Source of the DNA: Paraburkholderia flagellata
GTDB taxonomy: Bacteria > Pseudomonadota > Gammaproteobacteria > Burkholderiales > Burkholderiaceae
Direction of reading: 5' to 3'
Length of the DNA stretch: 64,000 bases
Assembly: GCF_021390645.1 (NCBI RefSeq)
Contig: NZ_JAJEJT010000004.1
Location: 992,001 to 1,056,000, forward strand
Within the stretch, counting starts at the first letter, position 1, and each line of letters starts with the position of its first letter. Positions 30,852 to 40,416 of the stretch are shown here, one piece after another. Position numbers and translations under genes: made by a program. The notes under the pieces were generated by a model. That model was not told where the DNA came from. It worked only from the letters and a program-made list of their open reading frames with translations, and did not search any database.

Positions 30852-31655
30852 ATGGTGCAAGTGCAAACGGCCAGCGTGAGCGAGGTGGGCGGCCGCAGCC
30901 GCAACGAAGACGCCTATGGCCAATGGCAGCGCGGCCCGCTACTTGGTTGTGTCGTCGCGGACGGCGCCGGTGGCCACGGCGGAGGCGACACGGCCTCCCG
31001 CGTGACGGTCGAAACCGTGCTCGCCGAGCTCGAGCACATCGCCACGGCAGGACTGACGCTCGGCTCACCGAACCTGAAGCGCATTCTGTTGCGTGCCAAC
31101 GACGCAATCGTCGATGCCCAGGAGGCCGGACACGGTCATGCAAACATGCGCTCGACCGCCGTGCTGCTGGTGATCGACGAGACAACGCGGTCCGCTGCCT
31201 GGGCGCACTGCGGCGATACCCGACTCTATTGCTTTCGCAACGGCGTGACGAAGGTGCGTACGCAGGACCACAGCCTCGTGCAAAGCATGCTGGATGCAAA
31301 GCTGCTGTCGAGCGAGGATGCCCGCAAGCATCCACGCCGAAACGTGCTGTTCTCGGCGCTCGGCACTTCGGAGGACCTTGCAATTGCCGTATCCGGCGAG
31401 CCATTCGCGCTCGCCGACGGCGACGCGTTCCTGTTGTGCACGGACGGCTTCTGGGGAGACCTGGACGATGCGGCGATGATCGATGCAATCGGGCGCGCCG
31501 AGGCGCCCGCGGCCTGGCTCGAGCAACTCGTGTCCCGAGTGCGCGCCCAGGCACGCCCTGGCCACGACAACTACACGGCAACCGCGGTCTGGATCGGCGA
31601 ACCGCATCAAACAACGATTCTGCGGCGGCCGTCCGGCGCTTCAATCCTCGCTTAA
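30852..31655 (+). CDS. pppA: PP2C-type Ser/Thr phosphatase (PppA-like)
   Basis: This 267-residue protein is a PP2C phosphatase. The metal-binding motifs are visible: SRNEDAYG near residue 16, VVADGAGGHGGGD near residue 34, WAHCGDTRLYCFRNG near 117-131, and LCTDGFWGDLDDA in the C-terminal half. It would oppose the PpkA-like kinase at 52512-54404 by dephosphorylating FHA/TagH. A ggag precedes the ATG. Its stop overlaps the tssC stop by four bases, tail to tail. Confidence 0.93.
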   Translation: MVQVQTASVSEVGGRSRNEDAYGQWQRGPLLGCVVADGAGGHGGGDTASRVTVETVLAELEHIATAGLTLGSPNLKRILLRANDAIVDAQEAGHGHANMRSTAVLLVIDETTRSAAWAHCGDTRLYCFRNGVTKVRTQDHSLVQSMLDAKLLSSEDARKHPRRNVLFSALGTSEDLAIAVSGEPFALADGDAFLLCTDGFWGDLDDAAMIDAIGRAEAPAAWLEQLVSRVRAQARPGHDNYTATAVWIGEPHQTTILRRPSGASILA

Positions 31656-33157
31656 GCCGCCTGCTTGGCCGACGGCAAGCGTGAGACGAGCCGCAGCGAT
31701 ACCGTCAGCCCCTCGAGCTGATAATGCGGACGCAGGTAAAACGTGGACGTGTAATACCCCGGGTTCCCTTCCACTTCCGCGACCTTGACCTCCGCGGCCG
31801 CGAGCGGCTTTTGCGACTTCGTCGTCTCCGAAGAGTTAGCGGGGTCGCCGTCCACATATTGTGTGATCCAGCGATTGAGCCAGCTCTCCATGTCCGAGCG
31901 CTCCTTGAACGTACCGATCTTGTCGCGCACGATGCACTTGAGGTAATGCGCAAAGCGGTTGCAGGCGAACAGGTAAGGCAGACGGGCGGCAAGCGCCGCG
32001 TTTGCCGTGGCGTCGGGATCCTCGTATTCGAATGGCTTCTGCAGCGACTGCGCGCCGATAAACGCAGCAAAGTCCGAGTTCTTCCGGTGGATGAGCGGCA
32101 TGAAGCCGTTCTTCGCCAGTTCGGCTTCCCGGCGATCGGATATGGCGATCTCGGTGGGGCATTTCATGTCGACGCCGCCATCGTCGGTCGGAAACGTGTG
32201 CACCGGCAGGCCTTCGACCGCGCCCCCCGACTCCACGCCCCGAATCCTCGAACACCAGCCGTAGAACTTGAACGAGCGGTTAATGTTGACCGCCATCGCA
32301 TACGCGGCATTGGCCCAGGCGTACTTGTTGTGATCTGCGAAGCCGGTTTCCTCTTCAAAGTCGAATTCATCCACGGGGTTCGTACGCGCACCGTACGGCA
32401 GCCGCCCCAGAAAGCGCGGCATGGCCAGACCGATATAGCGGGCGTCTTCCGATTCTCGCAGCGAACGCCAGCTCGCATATTCCGGTGTACCGAATATCTT
32501 GGTGAGGTCCCGCGGATTGGCCAGTTCCTGCCACGAGTCCATCTGCAAGAGGCTGGGGTCCGCCGCCGCAATGAAAGGCGTATGGGCCGCCGCCGCCACT
32601 TTCGAAATTTCTCCGAGCAGCTCGACATCGGGCGGCGTGTGATTGAAGTAGAAGTCACCAACCAATGCACCGAACGGCTCACCGCCAAACTGACCGTATT
32701 CCTCTTCGTAGATGCGCTTGAAGATGGCACTCTGGTCCCATGCAGTGCCCTTATAGCGCTTGAGCGTCTTGCCCAGATCCTTCTTCGAGATGTTCATGAC
32801 GCGGATCTTGAGCATCTCATCGGTTTCGGTATTGTTGATGAGGTAATGCAAGCCGCGCCACGAGCCCTCGAGCTTCTGAAAATCGGAGTGGTGCAGGATC
32901 TCGTTCACCTGCTTGGTAAGCTTCGCATCGATTTCGAAGATCATGCCCTGGATCGTGCGGATCGCGTCGCCAGAGATCAACTGGCTTTTCGCGAGTGCCT
33001 GCTGCGCGAGCGTTTGCACGGCCGTCTGTACTGCGCTCATTGCCTCATCGCTCTTGGGGCGGAACTCCTTGTTCAGAAGCGCGGTCAGGTCGCTGCCTTC
33101 GAGCGCGGAGCTTTGCTGCCCAGCCGTCGTATCGGAACTCTTCGGAATGTCAGACAT
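31652..33157 (-). CDS. tssC: T6SS sheath large subunit TssC
   Basis: This 501-residue protein is the large sheath subunit (VipB/EvpB). Signals are LEGSWRGLHYLINNTETD near 95-112, FGALVGDFYFNHTPPDVELL near 160, RFLGRLPYGARTNPVDEFDFEE near 243, the WANAAYAMAVNINRSF segment near 281-296, and the C-terminal LNRWITQYVDGDP. It pairs with TssB to form the contractile sheath. It is the last gene of the minus-strand unit that starts with the CHAT gene. Its tail overlaps the phosphatase gene. Confidence 0.97.
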   Translation of the reverse strand: MSDIPKSSDTTAGQQSSALEGSDLTALLNKEFRPKSDEAMSAVQTAVQTLAQQALAKSQLISGDAIRTIQGMIFEIDAKLTKQVNEILHHSDFQKLEGSWRGLHYLINNTETDEMLKIRVMNISKKDLGKTLKRYKGTAWDQSAIFKRIYEEEYGQFGGEPFGALVGDFYFNHTPPDVELLGEISKVAAAAHTPFIAAADPSLLQMDSWQELANPRDLTKIFGTPEYASWRSLRESEDARYIGLAMPRFLGRLPYGARTNPVDEFDFEEETGFADHNKYAWANAAYAMAVNINRSFKFYGWCSRIRGVESGGAVEGLPVHTFPTDDGGVDMKCPTEIAISDRREAELAKNGFMPLIHRKNSDFAAFIGAQSLQKPFEYEDPDATANAALAARLPYLFACNRFAHYLKCIVRDKIGTFKERSDMESWLNRWITQYVDGDPANSSETTKSQKPLAAAEVKVAEVEGNPGYYTSTFYLRPHYQLEGLTVSLRLVSRLPSAKQAA

Positions 33158-33198
33158 GGTCGTTTCCCTTCAGGGGCATGCGTCGAGGCAGACGGAGT

Positions 33199-33708
33199 TC
33201 ATTCGGCCGATGCGTCTGGTTTTTGCGGGGCGCTCGCGAGCGTCTGCAGCAGCGCTGGATCTTCGAGCACGCGCGCAATCAACTCTTCGGCGCCCGTCTT
33301 GCCGTCCATATAGGTGATGAGGTTCGCGAGTTGCGTGCGCGCTTCGAGCAGCTTGTTGAGCGCATCGACCTTGCGCGCGACCGCGGCAGGCGAAAAATCG
33401 TCCATGTTCTCGAACGTGATGTCGATGTTGAGGTTGCCTTCACCCGTCAACGTATTCGGCACCTGGAACGCGACCCGCGGGTTCATCGCTTTCATGCGGC
33501 TGTCGAAGTTGTCGATGTCAATTTCCTGGAACTTGCGCTCCCCCACGGGGGGCAGCGGCTCGGCAGGTTTGCCCGACAGATCAGCGAGCACGCCCATGAC
33601 GAACGGCAACTGGATCTTGCGCTCGCTGCCATAGGTCTCGACGTCGTACTCGATCTGCACGCGCGGCGCGCGGTTGCGGGCGATGAACTTCTGACTGCTG
33701 GTTGCCAT
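33199..33708 (-). CDS. tssB: T6SS sheath small subunit TssB
   Basis: This 169-residue protein is the small sheath subunit (VipA). Signals are SQKFIARNRAPRVQIEYDVE at the N terminus and LPFVMGVLADLSGKP, then FQEIDIDNFDSRMKAMNPRV. The ATG at 33708 has ggaggggtc before it. It lies 41 bases upstream of tssC and about 117 bases downstream of tssA on the same strand. Confidence 0.97.
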   Translation of the reverse strand: MATSSQKFIARNRAPRVQIEYDVETYGSERKIQLPFVMGVLADLSGKPAEPLPPVGERKFQEIDIDNFDSRMKAMNPRVAFQVPNTLTGEGNLNIDITFENMDDFSPAAVARKVDALNKLLEARTQLANLITYMDGKTGAEELIARVLEDPALLQTLASAPQKPDASAE

Positions 33709-33825
33709 GACCCCTCCCTGCGAGGCTGACGCTCATCCTTCTAAGACGATTGGACTGCCGACGATTGAAAAGCTGCCGTAAAGCGATGCACTGCACCTGC
33801 GCTTCATGACGATTTCACGGAGCCT

Positions 33826-34932
33826 TCATTCCGGCTCCCTACCTAAAATCTGGTAAATCTGCCCCAGGCTGTCGGGGGCAAGATCCTGCATGATCCCGAT
33901 GAAATCCTTCCCCATTAGTAAGCGTGCCCGCCGGATCAATAGTGGCGCCGGATTGGTCGGCTCGGTGCGTTCGAGGAACGTGCAGACGGCCTCGAGCATC
34001 GCCATGGCATCCTCGCGTGTCGCCAGTCGCTGGACGCCCAGAGCGACCGAGGAATCGGGCGCCGAAGGAACCGGTGTAACCGGCATTCCGGTTACACCGA
34101 TCGCAGCGGTTTCGTCGCCTGTCAGTTTGTTCGCGATCGCGCTGGCCCTATCGGAATGGGGGCTTGGGTCTGCCGCCCCGGGAATTCCTTTGTTAGCCGC
34201 GACCGAACGGCAAATGGCTGCGAGGTTCTGGGTAATGCTCAACATGCCCGCAAGACTTGGCGCATTCTGTGAGCCAAAGCGCTCGTTGATCAGACTGGCC
34301 AGCGCCTCTACAGTCTGAGGCAAGCTGATCGCGTCAGAAAGCGCCGCAGGATCCGCCTCCAGGGCCTTGCCGAGCACCCCCTGGACAACCTGAAGCGGCA
34401 GCACCGGTTCGCCCTCCGGGGCGGCGAACTTGCCATGCGCAATCAGAATTTGGCGCACCGTGAGCCGGTCACCCGGTACGCGGCAGACTTCGGCAGTGCG
34501 CAGATCGCGCAAAAGCGTCGCGTGCTCGCCGAACGGCGTGAGCCGGTCCGCCAGCGCCGCGAGCACGTTTGCCCGCAAGGCCGGATCGTTGTTCTCGTCG
34601 GCATCGAGCAACGGATACAGCCCGTCCCAGTAACGTTCCAGGAGTCCGAGCAACAGCCGCAGGCCTGCATGAAAGCCTTTGACTCCGTCCACCTGGCAGG
34701 CAGCCCGCGAATACATCAATGCGAGACGCAGGTCTTTCGATTTTTGGAGCAACGCGGCGGCTCGCACCAACACTTCGCGCCATGGCGGTTCCACTTGCTC
34801 CTTCTCAAACTGGCGCATCGGCTTCTCGGTCGCCATATCTTCGAGTTCGAGAAATTCCGCGTCGTAGTCCAGTTCGACGCCGCAAGGCGGCATCGATTGT
34901 GTCTCGGCGAGCAGAGGCTCCAAATCAAGCAT
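33826..34932 (-). CDS. tssA: T6SS cap/baseplate protein TssA
   Basis: From the ATG at 34932 this is 368 residues. A TTG four codons upstream is possible, but gggga sits seven bases before the ATG. It has the ImpA_N region: LLAETQSMPPCGVELDYD..F..LE, then PPWREVLVRAAALLQKSKDLRLA and YWDGLYPLLD. TssA coordinates tube and sheath assembly. It starts only 14 bases after the tpsA stop, so it appears co-transcribed with the two-partner secretion genes. A Pro/Thr-rich stretch at about 280-300 separates the N- and C-terminal parts. Confidence 0.93.
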   Translation of the reverse strand: MLDLEPLLAETQSMPPCGVELDYDAEFLELEDMATEKPMRQFEKEQVEPPWREVLVRAAALLQKSKDLRLALMYSRAACQVDGVKGFHAGLRLLLGLLERYWDGLYPLLDADENNDPALRANVLAALADRLTPFGEHATLLRDLRTAEVCRVPGDRLTVRQILIAHGKFAAPEGEPVLPLQVVQGVLGKALEADPAALSDAISLPQTVEALASLINERFGSQNAPSLAGMLSITQNLAAICRSVAANKGIPGAADPSPHSDRASAIANKLTGDETAAIGVTGMPVTPVPSAPDSSVALGVQRLATREDAMAMLEAVCTFLERTEPTNPAPLLIRRARLLMGKDFIGIMQDLAPDSLGQIYQILGREPE

Positions 34933-34946
34933 TAATGTCCCCAAAG

Positions 34947-37900
34947 TCAGAACTCGTCACAGCCATGCTGGCCGTTGACGACCAGACAGCTATTTAGATT
35001 CGGCCGCGAGCGCACGCGCTTCCACTCGACTGCCAGCGTGTCGGAGGCGCCCTCGGGTTGCTGAAGCGCGAGGATCGGCGCAGTCGAACCGACACACACA
35101 TTGATGCCGCCCAGGTTGCTTTCGTAAACGAAGCTTTGTTCCTGGGCGGTAAAGAGCGGCTGCAGACCGCTGCGGTTGAAGGGCTGCCCGTTGAGCGGCA
35201 GCGGCGGCGGCTGGGTCACGGTTGTTTGCTGTGTCACCGTCAGCGTCCCTGCCGTGACGGTGATGAGGTAGCCATCTGGCGAGAAAAACGAACCAACGAT
35301 CGGATATTGTCCCGGTGGCGAACCCGCCGTGGCCGTCGTGGTCAGCGCTCCCGCCAACAATGAATTCGTCGTCGTATCGCCATTGATCAGGCCGGCGACC
35401 GTAAATGTAAACTGAGGATCACCTGCGCCGACAAAGCGGGTGCCATCGCCGATCGTGAAGGTGAGCGTCGGTCTCGCGACATAGACAAAATGGTTGGCAT
35501 CAAGCGGTACCGTGCCGGGCCAACTACAGGTTCCGGGGAACGTGCAACCATAGTAGTTCGGGGTCGTGCCACCGGGATTCAGGCCACCGCGCGTTTCGCC
35601 GATCCAGCTCGCTTCCCAGATGTGCCACGCGTTGCCCGCTGTCAAGGTGCCGCCGCCGACGTTGTCGAACTCGCCGTTTTCCATTATGAGTTCGATCCTG
35701 CCGCGGGCCGTGATGCTGGTTGGTATGCCGAGTGCGCCAAGGGAGATGCCTCCGTTGAGAGATGTCGCCTGAAGGTCGCCTGTCAAGTTCGCGCTGGTTG
35801 CGTTGATCGGTACAAATTGTCCGGTGCTCCTGTCATAGGTCTGCGACGTGGCCGGTCCGATGGTGAAGCTTCCTGGCTGGGAGAATATGACAGTGCCAGC
35901 AGACGGAATGGCTAGCACGCCCACATTGTTTCCTGGATCAGTCAGCGTGAAATTGCCGCCCCCCGCGAGCACGAGGTTCGCTGCCTGGATTCCGCCAGGG
36001 TCCGTCACAGCGCCACTCGACGAAAGCGTCAAGGTATGTCCGGGTAACGATGCGCCGAACTGCAAATCAATGCCTTGACTGCCGGAGCCGGCACTCGCCA
36101 ACGTCAGATCAGTCGAGAAGACGGGCCTGCACAGTCCGCCGCTTGCGCTACAACTCGTGCCGCCCACGGTAATGCTGCCCGTCTGCTGGTTGCTGCCGAG
36201 CACGATCGTCTGAAAGCCCTGGAACGCGCCGAATGTCGTCGCATCGATACCAAGTCCAGAAGCGGGCGTGAACAGGCCGATCAGCGCGGCATTGGCGGCG
36301 ACGAGCTGAAAGGATGTGGGGTCGACGCTGCCTGGTACGAGGGCCAAAGTGCCGCCGGGCGCGGAGACGGTGCTATTCGATATCGAAAGACTCGAGGGAC
36401 TTCCAGCTGTCCCGGTGTTGAGCGCGCTCAGGACTACCGAGCCGCCTTGCCCTGCCGTGATGCTCGACTGGTTGCCCACGATCACGCCGGGCAGAGGCTG
36501 ATTGGTGGAACCCGCTATGCTGATCGAGGTGCCCGGGCCGGTTGCCGTTACGCTCGAGCCATCCTCAATGCCGACACCGGAACCGCGACTTATCGGGTTG
36601 GCGGTCGGCGGGAAATACGAGCCTGTGGCGCCGGGTGCCGCCCCCGTGTACACCCCACGTATATCGATCGAGCCCAGACGGGTCGTTACTCGTGAAGCGT
36701 CAATGACGACGCCGGCGCCAGGCGGGGCGAAGTACGGGTCAGAAATCGGCCCGACCGCGGCTCCATACAGCAGAATCGCACCGCTGTCGGTGCTCAGGCT
36801 CGAACCCTGCACCAGCACGACACCGGCGCCGCCCTGCGGACCCGCTGTCCCGAGCGCGCCTTCGACTTCCAGCTTGCCAGCTGAGGTGGTGACGGAGGAC
36901 TGGCCGCCGATATATACAGCGTCGGTATTCGGGGCGCCGTGACCATGGATCGTCACACTACCCGAAGTCCCAGGGGTAGCACTCGCCGTCGTGATACTCG
37001 TCTGGTTCAGGCTAATGGAAGCGCCGTCGAATGAGCCCGGCTGTCCTGGGATCACTCCGAGCGACACATCACCGCCGTTCGAGGCGAGCAACACGCCTTG
37101 CGAAAACTGGATGGTTTGGCCTGGCGTCGTTCCTCCTGAGTTGGCATCAAACACCATGTTGAGTTTGCCCGCCGTCGATGTAATGCTATTTCCTGCGTCA
37201 AAGAGTGAGCCCGTCGCGCTCAATGTCAGCGTCGCGTCCTGGCCACCCGTTTTCTGGATTGGGGCATCGATGCTCAGGTTGGTCGGCAACCGGTCCAGGT
37301 CGGTCAGTGCTTGCAACTGGACGTCGCCGGCCAGCGACGATGTCGTGCCGTCGACCACACTGGAATTATCAATCGCCAGATCGTAGTGACTCGACTTCGC
37401 GGGTCCAACTGCGAAGCTTCCCGGATCGGAAAAATAGACGCCTCCAGCATTCACCAGCGACAGCACACTGACACGATTGCCCGGGTCGGTCAGCATGAAG
37501 TTCCCGTTGCCGGAAAGTATCAGACTATCTGCCAGAATGCCCCCTGGCGCTGTGACGGTGCCCGTCGACAACAGCGCAAGCGTGTGACCGCTCGTCATCG
37601 AGGCGCCGCGCTGGAGTTCAATTGCGTCGTGGCCTCCGCCGGAGCTTTCCAGCGTCAGATTCAGGTTGAAGTTTGGAGCACAACCAGCAGGGTCGTCACA
37701 GCTCACACCACCCACTGTTATCTTCCCATTCTGGCCCGAGCTGCCAAGTATGAGCGTGCCAAAGCCCTGCAACGCATCGTAGGTGGTCGAATCGATGCTC
37801 AATCCGCTTGTTGGGGTAAAGAACAGGCCGATCTGCGCACCCACATTGTCGATCAACTCGAACGTGTTCGGATCCACGCCGCCCGAAATCAAGACCACGT

Positions 37901-40394
37901 CGCCGTTAGAGGAGCTCAGGATACCTGAAGCTACCTGGAGACTGGCGGTCGTGCCGACGCTCGAACTCCGCAGCACGATGGTGCCGCCATTACCAGCGGT
38001 GATCGAACTGTTACTGCTGGGCAACACCTCGATGCCTGGATTGACCTGATTGGTCGATCCGGTGATCTCCACCAGCGTTTTGTCGCCCATCGCGTGGATG
38101 CTCGAAGAATCTGCGAACTCGGCGCCCGGCGTAGGATCAGTGCCGCCATCAACGGCCCCGGCGTAATTACCGCGGATATCGATCTTTCCCGTCGACGTGG
38201 TCAGGGATGCATCGCCGAAGTAGACACCGGCACTTGGCGGCACGGATGTATCGGGCACCGGGCCTGCCGCCGCACCGAAAATCTGGATATTGCCTGTCGA
38301 CGTAGTGACGCTCGAGCGATCCGAGAAAAAGACGCCGCCGAGCCGGGACGCCTGACCGGCGCCGGCGCTGCCTTCAATGTCGACCAGCCCGGCGGACGTG
38401 TTGATCTGCGAGAGCCGAATGTTGACCGCGTCATCGTACGTGGTGGTGGTGTTGGGGATGGGGATGGGGTACGCACCTTGACCGTGAATCAGGACGGCCC
38501 CACTGTAGGCGCCGCTCGGTGCCAATCCGCTAGTGTCGATCCTCTCGTTACTCAGGTAGATGGACGCGCCGTCCGAGGCCGTTGTGCCCGCTGTTGACAC
38601 TGACGCCTGCGGCACCCCGATACTGACCAGGCCGCCATTTGTCAGGATCTCCCCACCGGAAAGCGTGATGGAGTGGCTGCCAAGCGTAGCACCGCTCAAA
38701 TTCGCATCGACAATGAGGTTGAGCCTCCCCGAGGTCGAAGTGATCGAGCCATTGAGCGTGATCGAATTGGCCGCGCTGAGTATCAGCGTCGCATCACCCG
38801 CGGAGGCGTTCGCGCCTTTCGTGATGAGCTCACCGCTATCGAGCGTGATGTTGCCACCGCTACCTGGGCCGCCTGTACCTGTGGCGATGGTGACGGACGT
38901 ACCCTGCGTCAGTTGAGCGCTGATGTCGCTTGGCGCTATCGTGCTATCTGCGTTACCTGGCGCGAACATCGCAGGTGTCGCCGCGCCCGTTGACGGCGTG
39001 AATACCGCGTCGGTTGACGTGGCTGAGGTTATTTCAAGGTTGTACGGATCGATCAGCCACGTCCCCCCTGCTCCCTTGGGCGCCGTCGCATCAATCTTCG
39101 CCCCCACCGTATCGAGGTAGTGCCCAGACGTCTCGATCATCCCGCCATCGCCGCCTTGCGCTCCGCCTCTGGCCGACAGCGTTCCATACAGCCGAGCCGT
39201 ATTGGCCGCATACGCAACGAGGTGCCCGCCCGGCCCGCTCGCGAGCGCATCAGCGTGAATCTGCGCATCCGGCGCCATGTAAATCGCCTGCGCGTTGCGG
39301 ATGTCGGAATCCCCGCCGCCCGCCCCGCCACCGAACCGCACGCGCCCACCGCCCGCCGCCCCGCTCGCATCGACGCGCGCTCCGGACAACAGTGCAACGT
39401 TCTGGCCAGTCACATCGATCTGCCCGCCGGTCAGTCCTGTTCCGCCCGTCGCATCGAGCGTTCCCGCCACCTGCGTGACACCCTGTGGCCCGCCGTCGAG
39501 CACGATGCGGCCATTGCGCTCGGCGATGCTTTGCGCGCGCACCACGCCAGACTGATTGAGTACCGTGGACGCGAGCGCATCAGCGCTTTGCACCGACATG
39601 AGCACCTGGCCGCCATCGGCGGCGAGCGTCCCCGTATTCTCGAGCGACGCCTGAGCCGACGGGCCGTTGATCTTGAGCATCGTGAGACCGTCGCCCGCGA
39701 AGTCGAGCGTGATGTCGTTGCCCGCGCCCATTGCCACTGTGCCGAGCTTCGCGATCACGGTACCGCTGTTGCTCACCTGCGCGCCGAGCATCGCCACCGT
39801 GCCGCCCTCGCCGGCCTGGATCGTGCCCTGGTTAGTAACCTTCGCGCCTGGCTGCCCAGGAACTGCCATGAAGTGATAGCGCCCAGCCAGAAAATCAGAA
39901 TCTGAAATGCCAAGCGTCGAAGCGACAAGCGACCCGACGTTCACCGATGACCCCGGCGAGAACATCACGCCCGCCGGATTGACGAGAAATACCCGGCCGT
40001 TCGCATTCAGATGGCCGTAGATCACGCTCGCGTTGCTGCCCACTACGCGATTGAGCATCACCGCTGACGCATTCGGCTGCTGGATGTTCACCGTCTCGTT
40101 GCCGGCAATCGAGAAGCCCTGCCAGTTGACGATTGCGCTGCCGGACGTCTGTGTGATCGGCAACGTGTTGTTCGCGGCCGCGCCAATCGCGACATTGCCG
40201 GCGGCGACCTGTCCGCCGGTCGGCAGCGCGAAGGCTTCGGCGCTGACGAGCAGAACCAGCAGCGGCAGGAGCCGAATCGATAATGGATCGCGGTCCGCCA
40301 CGCCATAGCCAACTGCACGCTTCTCCAGCTTCCGGCGGGCGCGCTCTCCCATCCGCCGGCGCTGCCGGTCCGAAACGCAGGACGTGTCGTTCAT
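34947..40394 (-). CDS. tpsA: TpsA exoprotein, filamentous haemagglutinin type
   Basis: The ATG at 40394 has aggag before it and gives 1815 residues. A long, basic N-terminal extension ends in a signal peptide (IRLLPLLVLLVSAEAFA). The haemagglutination-activity secretion domain follows (about 57-175, with SAIVNWQGFSI and NANGRVFLVNPAGVMF). Two long, similar segments of about 400 residues make up much of the beta-helix. Near the C terminus is an MBG-like domain (about 1645-1725: LTFTIGDGTRFVGAG ... AGTLTVTQ). The tail has Cys residues (INVCVGS, NSCLVVNGQHGC). It is exported by the TpsB partner encoded 22 bases upstream. Adhesion, biofilm or toxin delivery are all possible; no toxin domain was seen. 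Confidence 0.88.
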   Translation of the reverse strand: MNDTSCVSDRQRRRMGERARRKLEKRAVGYGVADRDPLSIRLLPLLVLLVSAEAFALPTGGQVAAGNVAIGAAANNTLPITQTSGSAIVNWQGFSIAGNETVNIQQPNASAVMLNRVVGSNASVIYGHLNANGRVFLVNPAGVMFSPGSSVNVGSLVASTLGISDSDFLAGRYHFMAVPGQPGAKVTNQGTIQAGEGGTVAMLGAQVSNSGTVIAKLGTVAMGAGNDITLDFAGDGLTMLKINGPSAQASLENTGTLAADGGQVLMSVQSADALASTVLNQSGVVRAQSIAERNGRIVLDGGPQGVTQVAGTLDATGGTGLTGGQIDVTGQNVALLSGARVDASGAAGGGRVRFGGGAGGGDSDIRNAQAIYMAPDAQIHADALASGPGGHLVAYAANTARLYGTLSARGGAQGGDGGMIETSGHYLDTVGAKIDATAPKGAGGTWLIDPYNLEITSATSTDAVFTPSTGAATPAMFAPGNADSTIAPSDISAQLTQGTSVTIATGTGGPGSGGNITLDSGELITKGANASAGDATLILSAANSITLNGSITSTSGRLNLIVDANLSGATLGSHSITLSGGEILTNGGLVSIGVPQASVSTAGTTASDGASIYLSNERIDTSGLAPSGAYSGAVLIHGQGAYPIPIPNTTTTYDDAVNIRLSQINTSAGLVDIEGSAGAGQASRLGGVFFSDRSSVTTSTGNIQIFGAAAGPVPDTSVPPSAGVYFGDASLTTSTGKIDIRGNYAGAVDGGTDPTPGAEFADSSSIHAMGDKTLVEITGSTNQVNPGIEVLPSSNSSITAGNGGTIVLRSSSVGTTASLQVASGILSSSNGDVVLISGGVDPNTFELIDNVGAQIGLFFTPTSGLSIDSTTYDALQGFGTLILGSSGQNGKITVGGVSCDDPAGCAPNFNLNLTLESSGGGHDAIELQRGASMTSGHTLALLSTGTVTAPGGILADSLILSGNGNFMLTDPGNRVSVLSLVNAGGVYFSDPGSFAVGPAKSSHYDLAIDNSSVVDGTTSSLAGDVQLQALTDLDRLPTNLSIDAPIQKTGGQDATLTLSATGSLFDAGNSITSTAGKLNMVFDANSGGTTPGQTIQFSQGVLLASNGGDVSLGVIPGQPGSFDGASISLNQTSITTASATPGTSGSVTIHGHGAPNTDAVYIGGQSSVTTSAGKLEVEGALGTAGPQGGAGVVLVQGSSLSTDSGAILLYGAAVGPISDPYFAPPGAGVVIDASRVTTRLGSIDIRGVYTGAAPGATGSYFPPTANPISRGSGVGIEDGSSVTATGPGTSISIAGSTNQPLPGVIVGNQSSITAGQGGSVVLSALNTGTAGSPSSLSISNSTVSAPGGTLALVPGSVDPTSFQLVAANAALIGLFTPASGLGIDATTFGAFQGFQTIVLGSNQQTGSITVGGTSCSASGGLCRPVFSTDLTLASAGSGSQGIDLQFGASLPGHTLTLSSSGAVTDPGGIQAANLVLAGGGNFTLTDPGNNVGVLAIPSAGTVIFSQPGSFTIGPATSQTYDRSTGQFVPINATSANLTGDLQATSLNGGISLGALGIPTSITARGRIELIMENGEFDNVGGGTLTAGNAWHIWEASWIGETRGGLNPGGTTPNYYGCTFPGTCSWPGTVPLDANHFVYVARPTLTFTIGDGTRFVGAGDPQFTFTVAGLINGDTTTNSLLAGALTTTATAGSPPGQYPIVGSFFSPDGYLITVTAGTLTVTQQTTVTQPPPLPLNGQPFNRSGLQPLFTAQEQSFVYESNLGGINVCVGSTAPILALQQPEGASDTLAVEWKRVRSRPNLNSCLVVNGQHGCDEF

Positions 40395-40416
40395 GGCGAA
40401 CTCCTTCAGAACGGCT

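Noticed and set aside
31724..33313. 529-residue plus-strand open frame
   Set aside because: It is antisense to tssC and tssB, whose protein families are clear.
36075..39905. Several plus-strand frames opposite tpsA
   Set aside because: They are shadows produced by the repetitive Gly/Ser/Thr-rich coding sequence of tpsA.
34947..40394. TpsA as a polymorphic contact-dependent toxin
   Set aside because: No VENN-type pretoxin motif or recognised toxin domain, and no small immunity gene after it; the next gene is tssA.
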